The notes under the pieces were generated by a model. It had not been told where the DNA came from. It worked only from the letters and a program-made list of their open reading frames with translations, and did not search any database. This document shows, one piece after another, positions 26,717-35,203 of a DNA stretch of 64,000 bases. This stretch comes from Schaedlerella arabinosiphila (GTDB taxonomy: Bacteria > Bacillota > Clostridia > Lachnospirales > Lachnospiraceae). The stretch lies in the NCBI RefSeq assembly GCF_003885045.1, contig NZ_RHJS01000002.1, positions 5,759,302 through 5,823,301 on the forward strand, read 5' to 3'. The first letter of the stretch is position 1, and the number at the start of each line of letters is the position of its first letter. Made by a program: the position numbers and the translations under genes.

Positions 26717-27754
26717 TTGGATATAAATGTAATAGGAAATGCAATACAATATCTTAGAAAGAGAGCTGGATATACTCAAAAAGAATTGGCGGACAGAGTA
26801 GGTGTAAGCGACAAGGCAGTATCTAAATGGGAAAGAGGAATTGGCCTACCTGATACTGCTATAATCGGGAAAGTAGCAATTTTGCTTGATACAGATACGG
26901 ATAGTCTGCTTACCGGAGATGTAATTCATCATAATACAGAATGGGGCGGATTGCTTGTATTAGAAGAAAATTACATTGGTATAGGTGCAGACACCATTAT
27001 TTATGATAAACCTCTGGTTTACTTTTTGCTAAGTTATTTCATGCTTATGGGTATTAGAAACGTTGATATCGTATGCGGAGAAAAGGACCGGAAATATATT
27101 TTAGAAGAATTTGGGGACGGAAAACGTCTTGGGCTGCATATTGCCTGCTCAGGTGTTTTTCCGGCAGGACAATATACTTCCGGCAGCGGTAGCCTGATGA
27201 TCGTTTCAGGTAGGTCAATCATTTATGGAGTTGATCAGACAAGATTCTTCCAAAAGGCAATGCTCCACAGAGAGCATATTACCATTCTGTCTCTTCCCAA
27301 AAAGAGAATGGGGTATCCATCAAGAATATACTTTGACGCTGATAAGAAAATTGTTTCAGAAGAAGACGAGGATCACTTGGTAACACAGTATGATTACCAT
27401 CAGATCCCCGTTATTTTTTGTCCAAAACAGGTGATAGGTCATGTGGAGCAGTGTGATGGTGTGCAGCTTCAATCACGAATTTCGTCAATGCTGGATCAAG
27501 AAAAGATATATACTGTTACACTGGACCGCGGCTTTGTGGAGATAGCTATAGATAACTGGGACGATGTCATGAATGCGTCCATGTTAGTAAAGTCAATTCA
27601 AAATGCCTGCGGTATGCAGATTTATTGTATTGAGGAAATCGCATGGCGCAGAGGATTGATTACCAGTGCCGAACTCAGGAAGTGCGCGATGGAAAAAGCA
27701 GGTACGGATTATGGGGAATATATTAGCAGCCTTCTGGAAGATATGAAACAGTAA
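26717..27754 (+). CDS. XRE helix-turn-helix domain fused to a degenerate RmlA-like nucleotidyltransferase
   Basis: 345 residues with a TTG start and GGAG seven bases upstream. Residues 1-65 are a clear XRE HTH (YTQKELADRVGVSDKAVSKW). Residues 75-345 follow glucose-1-phosphate thymidylyltransferase along its length: YDKPLVYFLLSYFMLMGIRN, FGDGKRLGL, a IYGVDQT position and the C-terminal CIEEIAWRRGLIT...YGEYI. But the catalytic GGxGTRL loop is replaced by EENYIGIGAD, and the metal-binding Asp of LGDNIFYG is lost (VSGRSIIYG). It is therefore probably a regulator that binds a nucleotide sugar without catalysis. It sits inside the glycan operon, before the aminotransferase. Confidence 0.85.
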   Translation: MDINVIGNAIQYLRKRAGYTQKELADRVGVSDKAVSKWERGIGLPDTAIIGKVAILLDTDTDSLLTGDVIHHNTEWGGLLVLEENYIGIGADTIIYDKPLVYFLLSYFMLMGIRNVDIVCGEKDRKYILEEFGDGKRLGLHIACSGVFPAGQYTSGSGSLMIVSGRSIIYGVDQTRFFQKAMLHREHITILSLPKKRMGYPSRIYFDADKKIVSEEDEDHLVTQYDYHQIPVIFCPKQVIGHVEQCDGVQLQSRISSMLDQEKIYTVTLDRGFVEIAIDNWDDVMNASMLVKSIQNACGMQIYCIEEIAWRRGLITSAELRKCAMEKAGTDYGEYISSLLEDMKQ

Positions 27755-27835
27755 ACAGGTAAACGGTAAGTAGATAGGCTTTTGAGGAAACAGCAATTAT
27801 AATAAATAATGATTACAGGGAGAAGGAGAAATGAT

Positions 27836-28993
27836 ATGGCAGGAATCCAACTTTTTAAAGCGAAATATGAAGTAGACGAGTGCTTGCAGGAAATTCGTGA
27901 GTGCCTGGAGGCCGGATGGACCGGGCTTGGATTTAAGACGGTTCAATTTGAGAGTGCATGGAAAGAGTATACCGGACTTCCATTTGCTCATTATACAAAT
28001 TCGTCTACAATTGGATTATATATGGCAGTAGATATTCTGAAGGAAGAGTATGGATGGGCAGATGATGACGAGATAATCACGACTCCGATTACATTTGTTT
28101 CCTCTAATCATGCAATATTAAAATCTAAGATGAAAGCAGTTTTTGCAGACATTGACGATACGATGTGCTTAGATCCAAAATCGGTAAAAGAACATATTAC
28201 AGAGAAAACCAGAGCAATTATGTATGTGGGACTGGGCGGAAATATGGGGAATTATTATGAGATTGTTAAAATCTGTGAGGAACATAATCTGAAACTAATT
28301 TTGGATGCGGCACATATGGCAGGTACGAGATATAAGGGAGAAATACCAGGCCGTGAGGCAGAGGTTGTTGTTTATTCATTTCAAGCGGTAAAAAATCTTC
28401 CGACAGCAGACAGTGGAATGATCTGCTTCAAAAGAGGGGACTTTGATGAAATTGTAAGAAAGAAATGCTGGCTCGGAATAAATAAAGACACATACTCCAG
28501 ATCTTCAGACAGTGGAAATTACAAATGGAAATATGATGTGGAATATATTGGAGATAAAGGCCACGGCAATTCCATTATGGCATCAATCGGGCTGGTTCAG
28601 TTAAAGTATCTTGACCGGGACAACGCCTATAGAAGACAGCTTGTACAATGGTACAGGCAGTGCTTGGAAAAGTGCAGTGATAAAATAAAATTTGTACGGA
28701 TGGAGGAAGGATGTGAAAGTGCCTGCCATCTTTTGCAGATTTTGGTTGATAAAAGAGATGAACTGATGGTTGTTCTTAATTCTGAGGAAATCTATCCGGG
28801 AGTACATTATGCAAATAATATTAACTATCGGATGTATGATTATGCAAAGGGAAGCTGCCCGTATGCAGAATATGTGAGTGAGCACACGATTTCGCTTCCG
28901 ATGAATATGTATTTGACATATAGTGACATTCAAAAGATTTGCAGTGTAATTGCTGGATTTTTGAATCGACAGAATGCGTACTCAGGAAGATAG
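27836..28993 (+). CDS. DegT/DnrJ/EryC1/StrS sugar aminotransferase
   Basis: 385 residues of PLP-dependent fold I. The PLP lysine is in VVYSFQAVKNLPT (near residue 193), DAAHMAGT contains the PLP-nitrogen aspartate, and TPITFVSSNHAI is the usual substrate loop. It converts a keto-sugar nucleotide to an amino sugar. AAGGAG at 27823-27828 fixes ATG 27836. It is followed by an N-acetyltransferase and acyl-carrier genes, so it probably creates the amine that these decorate. The keto donor may come from dTDP-sugar enzymes outside the window. Confidence 0.88.
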   Translation: MAGIQLFKAKYEVDECLQEIRECLEAGWTGLGFKTVQFESAWKEYTGLPFAHYTNSSTIGLYMAVDILKEEYGWADDDEIITTPITFVSSNHAILKSKMKAVFADIDDTMCLDPKSVKEHITEKTRAIMYVGLGGNMGNYYEIVKICEEHNLKLILDAAHMAGTRYKGEIPGREAEVVVYSFQAVKNLPTADSGMICFKRGDFDEIVRKKCWLGINKDTYSRSSDSGNYKWKYDVEYIGDKGHGNSIMASIGLVQLKYLDRDNAYRRQLVQWYRQCLEKCSDKIKFVRMEEGCESACHLLQILVDKRDELMVVLNSEEIYPGVHYANNINYRMYDYAKGSCPYAEYVSEHTISLPMNMYLTYSDIQKICSVIAGFLNRQNAYSGR

Positions 28994-29001
28994 GAGAAAA
29001 A

Positions 29002-29535
29002 ATGGTATATGACGATGTACTTAAAGGCAGGTATGTAGATTTAAGAGCTGTTTCTGTAGAAGATGCGGAATTTACACTTAAGATTCGGCAAAATCCAAAG
29101 AACACAAGAGGAATCCCAAAGCTAAACAATACCATCGAAGAACAGCAGGAATGGATTAGAAATCAACGTAAAAAAGAAGGCGATTATTTTTTTCTGGTGG
29201 TTTCGAAGAGTGGAGAGAAGCTCGGAACAACAAGTATTTACAATATTGAAGGTGATGTCGGAGAAGGAGGGCGATTGATTTTAAATGGAGATGCCTTTCA
29301 GATTTTTGAAGCATCCCTTTTGCTCAACAGATTTGCATTTGATAATTTAGGATTAAACAAGATTGTTGGCTTTACTTTTGCATCAAACAAAAGGGCAATA
29401 AGATTTAACAGAAAAATGGGATATGTAATCTGCGAACCGGAAAAAGATGAAAAGGGTATAGAAATATGCAGATGCTGTCTTACAAAGGAAAGAAATAAAG
29501 AAACCCTTTCATCTTTAGAACGAATTTTGTATTAA
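29002..29535 (+). CDS. GNAT N-acetyltransferase, sugar-associated
   Basis: 177 residues. The family core is visible as LKGRYVDLRAVSVEDAEFT, the ASLLLNRFAFDNLGLNKIVG helix and FASNKRAIRFNRKMGY, the acetyl-CoA binding end. TAGGAGA is seven bases upstream. It starts eight bases after the aminotransferase. The pair resembles the aminotransferase/acetyltransferase couples (PseC/PseH, VioA/VioB, FdtB/FdtC) that make N-acylated deoxyamino sugars. The acyl donor could be acetyl-CoA or an acyl-ACP from the downstream genes. Confidence 0.82.
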   Translation: MVYDDVLKGRYVDLRAVSVEDAEFTLKIRQNPKNTRGIPKLNNTIEEQQEWIRNQRKKEGDYFFLVVSKSGEKLGTTSIYNIEGDVGEGGRLILNGDAFQIFEASLLLNRFAFDNLGLNKIVGFTFASNKRAIRFNRKMGYVICEPEKDEKGIEICRCCLTKERNKETLSSLERILY

Positions 29536-29569
29536 TAAAGATAAATCGCAATAGGAAGGATGAGATGAA

Positions 29570-29791
29570 ATGGCAGATGATGACATTATAAAATTACATA
29601 GAATAGAAGAAATTATGGATCTCGAGGAAGGCTCGCTTACTCTGGAAGTTCATTTATCAGATTTGGAGGAATGGGATTCTTTGGCCGCAATTTCTTTTAT
29701 GGCATTGGTAGACAGCGACTACCATAGGACTGTGAATTTAAGTGAATTGAAAAAAGCGATAACAGTTCAAGATTTGATTGGGCTGATATAA
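29570..29791 (+). CDS. Acyl carrier protein (first of three)
   Basis: 73 residues, acidic and helical. The phosphopantetheine attachment site is DSL with Ser37 (EEWDSLAAISFMALVD). It is shorter than a housekeeping ACP and has a divergent N-terminus. It precedes the carboxyltransferase gene by 21 bases. It probably carries the malonyl or acyl group of the dedicated decoration pathway. A phosphopantetheinyl transferase is not encoded nearby, so a general one must serve it. Confidence 0.82.
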   Translation: MADDDIIKLHRIEEIMDLEEGSLTLEVHLSDLEEWDSLAAISFMALVDSDYHRTVNLSELKKAITVQDLIGLI

Positions 29792-29812
29792 GTTGATAGG
29801 TGGTAATAGACT

Positions 29813-31438
29813 GTGAAGAAATGTAAGGTATGCGGAACGGAGTATGAGGAGGGAAATTTAAGGAAAAAAAGATATATCTGTACTTCGTGCGGCTATCATT
29901 TTAGGATTCCGGCCAAGGAAAGGATTCGTATGATAGCAGATAAAGGTACATTTGCAGAATGGTTTGAAGATTTGGACTTGAAAATCCCGATAGAGGAAAC
30001 TTATGCAGAGAAGCTTGCGATTGCAAGAGAGAAAACAGGCATTAGAGAAGCTGTTGTTGTTGGAGAGGCCAAGGTACTGGGGGAAAAGATTGCAATAGGT
30101 GTCTGCGATAGTTTTTTTATCATGGGTAGTATGGGACATGTTGTAGGGGAAAAGATTACACGGCTTGTGGAAGCGGCGACGGAAAATAAACTGCCGGTAT
30201 TCATTTTTTGTTGTTCCGGAGGCGCAAGAATGCAGGAAGGCATCATATCTCTGATGCAGATGGAAAAGACGGCTGCTGCGTTAGGCAGGCACGATAGAGA
30301 AGGATTATTTTCATGTACTATTTTGACGGATCCGACAACAGGAGGTGTCACAGCAAGTTTTGCTATGCTTGGAGATGTCATCATGGCAGAACCAGGAGCT
30401 ACAGTTGGATTTGCTGGAAAAAGGGTTATCAAGCAGACGATAGGAGAAGAATTACCAAAAGGATTTCAAACATCTGAATTTATTGAAGAACATGGAATGA
30501 TAGATGGTATAGTGCAAAGGAAACGGCTCCGGCAAATGATACAGTTTCTTTCAGTTGTAAACAAACAGAGCGGAAGCTTTGCTTCATTTACAAATGGATT
30601 GAACAGCCGGTTTTATCAGCTTTCTCAAAGCTATGCTGTAAGCCTGGCCTGGTCGAAAAAGACACCATGGGAAAAAGTAAGAGAAAATAGAAAAATTGGC
30701 AGGCCTGCTACTGTGATGTTTATCAGAAATATATTTGATGTGTTTGTAGAATTGAAAGGGGATAGACTTTATAGGGATGATCCTTCTATCGTAGGCGGTA
30801 TCGCATTACTTGATGGCCAACCAGTCACTGTGATTGCAGAATACAGGGGTATCACTGTCGAAGAAAATCTGCGAAGAAACTTTGGTATGCCAAATCCAGA
30901 AGGATATCGGAAAGCGCTCCGCCTGATGAAGCAGGCAGAGAAATTTGGAAGGCCGATTATATCTTTTATAAATACACAGGGTGCATATTGTGGTGTCGGT
31001 GCGGAAGAAAGAGGACAGGGAACTGCGATTGCCAGGAATCTTTTAGAGATGTCCAGGCTCAAGGTGCCGATACTTGCGATTATTGTCGGAGAAGCAGGAA
31101 GCGGAGGCGCGCTTGCGACTGCGGTTGGTGATGAGGTATGGATGTTTGAAAATGCGACATATTCCATTATTACCCCGGAAGGCTATGCATCCATTTTATG
31201 GGGGGATTCATCCCGGGCTCCTGAGGCGGCAGAGAAAATGCATATTACGGCACAAGATTTAAAGAAAAAGAAAATTATAGATAAAATTATACCGGAGTAT
31301 GGCGGGGCTAATATGCACAATGTGAGAAAAATTTCAGAATATATAAAGGTGCAGATGAAAAATTTTTTGTTAAAAAAGAACAGTATGGATAGAAATGAAA
31401 TGGTAGAAGAACGATATAAGCGTTTTAGAAAGTATTAA
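29813..31438 (+). CDS. accDA: Fused acetyl-CoA carboxylase carboxyltransferase (AccD-AccA)
   Basis: 541 residues, GTG start. Residues 4-27 form the AccD zinc ribbon (CKVCGTEY and CTSCGYHF). The beta-type crotonase fold runs to about 275 with FCCSGGARMQEG and DPTTGGVTASFA. Residues 280-525 are the AccA half with GAEERGQGTAIA (near 397) and GEAGSGGALA. It transfers CO2 from carboxybiotin to acetyl-CoA to make malonyl-CoA. No biotin carrier or biotin carboxylase is encoded here, so it must borrow them. The tandem copy TTAGAAAGTATTAAA covers and follows its stop codon. Confidence 0.9.
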   Translation: MKKCKVCGTEYEEGNLRKKRYICTSCGYHFRIPAKERIRMIADKGTFAEWFEDLDLKIPIEETYAEKLAIAREKTGIREAVVVGEAKVLGEKIAIGVCDSFFIMGSMGHVVGEKITRLVEAATENKLPVFIFCCSGGARMQEGIISLMQMEKTAAALGRHDREGLFSCTILTDPTTGGVTASFAMLGDVIMAEPGATVGFAGKRVIKQTIGEELPKGFQTSEFIEEHGMIDGIVQRKRLRQMIQFLSVVNKQSGSFASFTNGLNSRFYQLSQSYAVSLAWSKKTPWEKVRENRKIGRPATVMFIRNIFDVFVELKGDRLYRDDPSIVGGIALLDGQPVTVIAEYRGITVEENLRRNFGMPNPEGYRKALRLMKQAEKFGRPIISFINTQGAYCGVGAEERGQGTAIARNLLEMSRLKVPILAIIVGEAGSGGALATAVGDEVWMFENATYSIITPEGYASILWGDSSRAPEAAEKMHITAQDLKKKKIIDKIIPEYGGANMHNVRKISEYIKVQMKNFLLKKNSMDRNEMVEERYKRFRKY

Positions 31439-31502
31439 ATTAGAAAGTATTAAAAATGAGAGAACACGATTGAAAAAATGATTTAAAGAAAAGGAGAGAA
31501 TT

Positions 31503-31724
31503 ATGAGTAACGAGAAAAAAATGGAAATGTTGGCAGAGATTATGGAGCTGGATGTATCAGAAATTCGGGAAGATGCGGAGTTATCGGATTATGACGAGTG
31601 GGATTCGATTACTGCATTATCTGTTATTGCGCTTGTTGACGAACAATTTCATAAAAATCTGTCAGGAAATCAGGTTAAAGAGTTTCGGACAATAAAAGAT
31701 GTTTTGGATGTAATGGAAGAATAA
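31503..31724 (+). CDS. Acyl carrier protein (second of three)
   Basis: 73 residues with the phosphopantetheine serine S35 in YDEWDSITALSVIALVD. It resembles the first ACP (same length, same WDS motif and ALVD helix), so the two probably come from a duplication. AAGGAGAG precedes the ATG. The ketoreductase gene starts four bases after its stop, which suggests it carries the beta-keto or beta-hydroxy intermediate. Confidence 0.85.
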   Translation: MSNEKKMEMLAEIMELDVSEIREDAELSDYDEWDSITALSVIALVDEQFHKNLSGNQVKEFRTIKDVLDVMEE

Positions 31725-31728
31725 GAAG

Positions 31729-32490
31729 ATGCGGGATCATTATTTTGATTTTTCAGAACATTTATACCTTGTCACAGGGGCTTCATCCGGGATTGGAAAA
31801 GCGATTTCGATCGCACTGTCGGAATGCGGCGCGAGGGTTGTATTGATTGGCCGTAATCAAACCGGACTTGAAGAGACAAAAACAATGCTTCACGGCAATG
31901 ACCACTTGATCATTCAAAAAGACCTGGCTGATGAAAGCGACTATTCCAGTCTTTTTGATACGGCAATTGAACATGGCGGACGTATAAATGGGGTTGTACA
32001 TTGTGCAGGGGAAGCTCCGGTTCTTCCGCTGGCAATGCTTACAAGGGAAAAGATGGAGCATTGCATGTCGGTAAATTTTTATGCGTTGATTGAGCTGTCA
32101 AGATGTCTTGCCAGAAGAAAGTACAGGGCGGATAAAGCGTGCATATTGGAGATATCTTCTATTAATTCGCTTTATCCGGATAAATGCCAAACTATTTATG
32201 CCGCATCAAAAGCAGCAGCAAATGCCGCAGTTCAGGCGCTTGCGTTAGAACTGGTCAAAAACCATATCAGAATCAATGCAATTCTGCCAGGAAGTGTGGA
32301 TACGCCTATGTCAAGACAGGCATTTATACAGATGGGAAATGAAAATAGAGAAAAGAAAATCAGCAAGCAGATTCTTGGTGTGACATCATTAGAAGAAATT
32401 GTAAATATAGCCCTTTTTATGATGAGTGATCTGTCATCTGCGATAACTGGACGTACAATATTCTCTGATGGAGGATATATCAATTTTTAG
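31729..32490 (+). CDS. SDR-family 3-oxoacyl-ACP reductase-like protein
   Basis: 253 residues, classical SDR. It has the cofactor loop GASSGIGKA (residues 18-26), NNAG-equivalent HCAGE, catalytic serine in EISSIN and YAASK. C-terminal SDGGYINF is typical of FabG. It would reduce a 3-oxoacyl-ACP to the 3-hydroxyacyl form with NAD(P)H. The adjacent ACP and KASIII support this over a sugar dehydrogenase. The operon has no dehydratase or enoyl reductase, so the chain should stay hydroxylated. Confidence 0.82.
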   Translation: MRDHYFDFSEHLYLVTGASSGIGKAISIALSECGARVVLIGRNQTGLEETKTMLHGNDHLIIQKDLADESDYSSLFDTAIEHGGRINGVVHCAGEAPVLPLAMLTREKMEHCMSVNFYALIELSRCLARRKYRADKACILEISSINSLYPDKCQTIYAASKAAANAAVQALALELVKNHIRINAILPGSVDTPMSRQAFIQMGNENREKKISKQILGVTSLEEIVNIALFMMSDLSSAITGRTIFSDGGYINF

Positions 32491-32543
32491 CAGTATACGA
32501 TTATATTTTAGCAGCTCAATCAGGTTGTTTGGAATATTGGAGA

Positions 32544-33419
32544 ATGGATGGGGATAAAACAGTGAACGAACTTTTTATTGATTCGGATGGAAAATCATAT
32601 GGAGCAGAAGATATACGGCAGTCTCTGCTGGATATTGGCGCTGATGATTGTGATACGCTTTTTATTCATTCCGATGTGATGTTTGGAAAGCCGCCGACAG
32701 GATTTCGAAGACAGGAGTATCTGCGTATTTTGTATCAGATCATAGAGGATTTGGGAGTCAGAAATATAATTGTACCGACATTTACTTATAGCTTTTGTAA
32801 TCATGAAGACTATGATGTGTTAAATAGTAAGACATCTATGGGGGCTTTTAATGACTATATAAGAAAACAGAATGGCAGATATAGGACACTTGATCCGATT
32901 TTGTCTTTATCTGTTCCGGAAAATTTGAAGTGTAAGTTTGAAAATCCAGGAGAACATTCTTTGGGCGAAAATAGTGGACTAGATATATTGCACCATATGG
33001 ATGGAGTAAAATTTTTATTCTTTGGTGCAGATATAGCAAATTGCTTTACATTTGTTCATTATGTAGAAAAAATGATGGATGTCCCATATCGTTTTAATAT
33101 GCCGTTTGTAGGAAATATTATTGATTATGCAGGAAACAGATTTATGAAAAAGCAATTTATCCATACACAATGCTGCGGGGTTAAGGTGCCTGAAAGATAT
33201 GGTTATTTTGAGATGTTTTTGAAAGATAGAAGGTTTTTGAAAGATAAAAGGCTTGGAGATAAATTCATTTCGTGTATAAGTGAGACCACCGCATATCGTG
33301 AAATTAGTGGATTGATACAAAAAAATATATATTATTTTGTTGAAGAACCGTTTAAACCAGAAGATTTAATATTTAAGTATACATATGATTATACGAAATC
33401 GAAAATAACACATTGTTAA
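32544..33419 (+). CDS. AAC(3)-family N-acyltransferase, probably acting on an amino sugar
   Basis: About 291 residues. It has the family motifs LLDIGADDCDTLFIHSD, VPTFTYSFCN, DPILSLSV and FFGADIANCFTFVHYVE. Homologues include aminoglycoside 3-N-acetyltransferases, but many members in glycan loci acylate amino sugars. This copy is inside a polysaccharide operon beside ACPs, so I infer transfer of an acyl group to the amine made by the aminotransferase. The start is uncertain: TTG 32529, ATG 32544 and GTG 32562 are all in frame. Confidence 0.75.
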   Translation: MDGDKTVNELFIDSDGKSYGAEDIRQSLLDIGADDCDTLFIHSDVMFGKPPTGFRRQEYLRILYQIIEDLGVRNIIVPTFTYSFCNHEDYDVLNSKTSMGAFNDYIRKQNGRYRTLDPILSLSVPENLKCKFENPGEHSLGENSGLDILHHMDGVKFLFFGADIANCFTFVHYVEKMMDVPYRFNMPFVGNIIDYAGNRFMKKQFIHTQCCGVKVPERYGYFEMFLKDRRFLKDKRLGDKFISCISETTAYREISGLIQKNIYYFVEEPFKPEDLIFKYTYDYTKSKITHC

Positions 33420-33434
33420 AAAGGCGGATAAATC

Positions 33435-34961
33435 ATGAACATAAATTTATTGGATCATTTTGAAAATACTGTATCAAAGAATAGGAACCGGATTTCCGTT
33501 AAGCACAAAGAAGAAAGTATAACATTTGCTGAATTGGAAAGTAGGGCGAAGATTGTAGGTGGAATAATAACAGATATTGTGCCGGACGCATTAAATAAAC
33601 CAATAGCGGTATTTCTTCCAAAGGAAATAAACACGGTTATCGCTGATTTGGGAATTATGTATTCGGTAAACCCTTTTATGAATCTTGATATAAAAATGCC
33701 TGAAGAACGGATTAAAAATATATTCGGGCTAATAAAGCCAGTGGCTGTAGTAACAAGCAGGAAATATCAGATGAAGCTTTCACAAATATCTGTTCCGATG
33801 ATACTCATTGACGAGATTGAATGGGAAAATAACTGTGAAGTAGATGAAAGGCTTTCTGAGCGAAGAAATAGTATGATTGATACAGATCCATTTTGTATTA
33901 TCAATACATCAGGTTCAACAGGCACGCCTAAAGGGGTGATTTTAAATCATAGGAGTTTTTTTGACTTTATGGAAGTCTCAAACAAGAAATTTGGCTTTAA
34001 CGGAGCGGAAATAATGGGCTCTCTTTCTCCGGTTGTGTTCGATATTTTTGATTTTGAATTATGTATGTTGATGTTAAACGGATCACAGCTCATTTTGCTG
34101 GATGCATTTCTTGCCTCCTTTCCTGCAAGGCTTTTAGAAACGATGGCTCAGGAAAAAGTATCGTTTATATTTTGGGTTCCGTCGATCATGGTTAATATAG
34201 CGAATATGCATCTGCTAGAAAAAATTCCGTTATCGGATCTTAAGCTGGTATGGTTTGCTGGAGAAGTATTTCCTACAAAACAATTTTGCTATTGGTTTGA
34301 TAATCTGCCAAATACAAAATTTGCGAATCTTTATGGTCCGATTGAAATTACGCTTGATTGTACATATTTTGTTGTGGAAAAAAGACCGGATGAAAGAGAA
34401 GCCTTGCCAATAGGAATACCATATCGTAATACAGACATCTTGATCTTAAATGAAAATAATCAGAGGTGTGCAGTTGAAGAGGAAGGCGAACTGTGTGTAA
34501 GAGGAACATCCCTTGCCATGGGATATTATAACAATCCTGAAAAAACTGCAGTTGCATTTACTCAAAATCCTTTGAATAGGGCATATCCGGAGATTATATA
34601 TCGTACAGGAGATATGGCCTATATACGTAAAGACGGGAATATTATGTTTAAAGGACGTAAGGACAGTCTAATAAAACATATGGGGTACCGTATTGAGCTT
34701 GGAGAAATAGAGCATGTTATTGAGAATGATTTGAAGCTAGTAAAATATTGTTGTGCGGTCTATCAATATGAAAAGAAAGAAATTGTTTTATATTACGAAA
34801 GCGATAATGAAATAACGGATAAAAATTTTAGAACTGCGTTGATGAAGATATTTCCGTCATATATGATTCCAGGAGTGTTTGAAAAAATGGATGAACTGCC
34901 AAGGAATACAAACGGAAAAATTGACAGACTTTTGTTAAAAGAAAAAGCAAATATGATATAG
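33435..34961 (+). CDS. Acyl/amino-acid adenylating enzyme (AMP-binding, DltA-like)
   Basis: 508 residues of the ANL superfamily. It has the P-loop NTSGSTGTPKGV (157-168), YGPIE, YRTGD, GRKDSLIKHMGYRIELGEIE and a C-terminal lysine motif NGKIDR. It activates a carboxylic acid as the adenylate and loads it on a carrier protein. The third ACP gene follows directly, so that is the probable partner. The length fits a free-standing adenylation domain such as DltA. The acid is not predictable by eye; a hydroxy acid or an amino acid would both make sense as starter for the KASIII. Confidence 0.87.
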   Translation: MNINLLDHFENTVSKNRNRISVKHKEESITFAELESRAKIVGGIITDIVPDALNKPIAVFLPKEINTVIADLGIMYSVNPFMNLDIKMPEERIKNIFGLIKPVAVVTSRKYQMKLSQISVPMILIDEIEWENNCEVDERLSERRNSMIDTDPFCIINTSGSTGTPKGVILNHRSFFDFMEVSNKKFGFNGAEIMGSLSPVVFDIFDFELCMLMLNGSQLILLDAFLASFPARLLETMAQEKVSFIFWVPSIMVNIANMHLLEKIPLSDLKLVWFAGEVFPTKQFCYWFDNLPNTKFANLYGPIEITLDCTYFVVEKRPDEREALPIGIPYRNTDILILNENNQRCAVEEEGELCVRGTSLAMGYYNNPEKTAVAFTQNPLNRAYPEIIYRTGDMAYIRKDGNIMFKGRKDSLIKHMGYRIELGEIEHVIENDLKLVKYCCAVYQYEKKEIVLYYESDNEITDKNFRTALMKIFPSYMIPGVFEKMDELPRNTNGKIDRLLLKEKANMI

Positions 34962-34972
34962 GAGGCGTAATT

Positions 34973-35203
34973 TTGGAAGCAATATTATGTATGCTGGACG
35001 AGATTCGGCCAGAATTTGATTATAAGGAAAGCAATAATTTTATTGAAGATGGACTACTAGATTCTTTTGACATCATTTCGTTGGTTAATATGATAGAAGA
35101 AAAATATGATATTAAAATTGACGGATTGGATATTATACCGGAGAATTTTTTCGATGCGGAAGCTATTGTTAGATTAGTAAAAAAGAGTGGAGGTAATATC
35201 TGA
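34973..35203 (+). CDS. Acyl carrier protein (third, partner of the adenylating enzyme)
   Basis: 76 residues, TTG start with GGAGG ten bases upstream. The attachment serine is S31 in GLLDSFDIISLV, more like DltC and peptidyl carriers than the two WDS-type ACPs. The stop overlaps the KASIII start by one base. Position between the adenylating enzyme and the condensing enzyme suggests it presents the starter acyl unit. Confidence 0.85.
   Translation: MEAILCMLDEIRPEFDYKESNNFIEDGLLDSFDIISLVNMIEEKYDIKIDGLDIIPENFFDAEAIVRLVKKSGGNI

Noticed and set aside
31424..31455. Tandem TTAGAAAGTATTAAA at the end of accDA as a functional repeat
   Set aside because: Only two copies, covering the stop codon. It looks like a small duplication without effect on the protein.
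33215..33258. Short imperfect repeat encoding KDRRFL-KDKRLG in the AAC(3)-like gene
   Set aside because: Only two diverged units in a loop region; nothing suggests variable copy number.
32529..33419. AAC(3)-like gene as an aminoglycoside resistance gene
   Set aside because: The gene is embedded in a glycan operon between ACP-linked enzymes. The same family is used to acylate amino sugars. No mobile element or resistance context is present.
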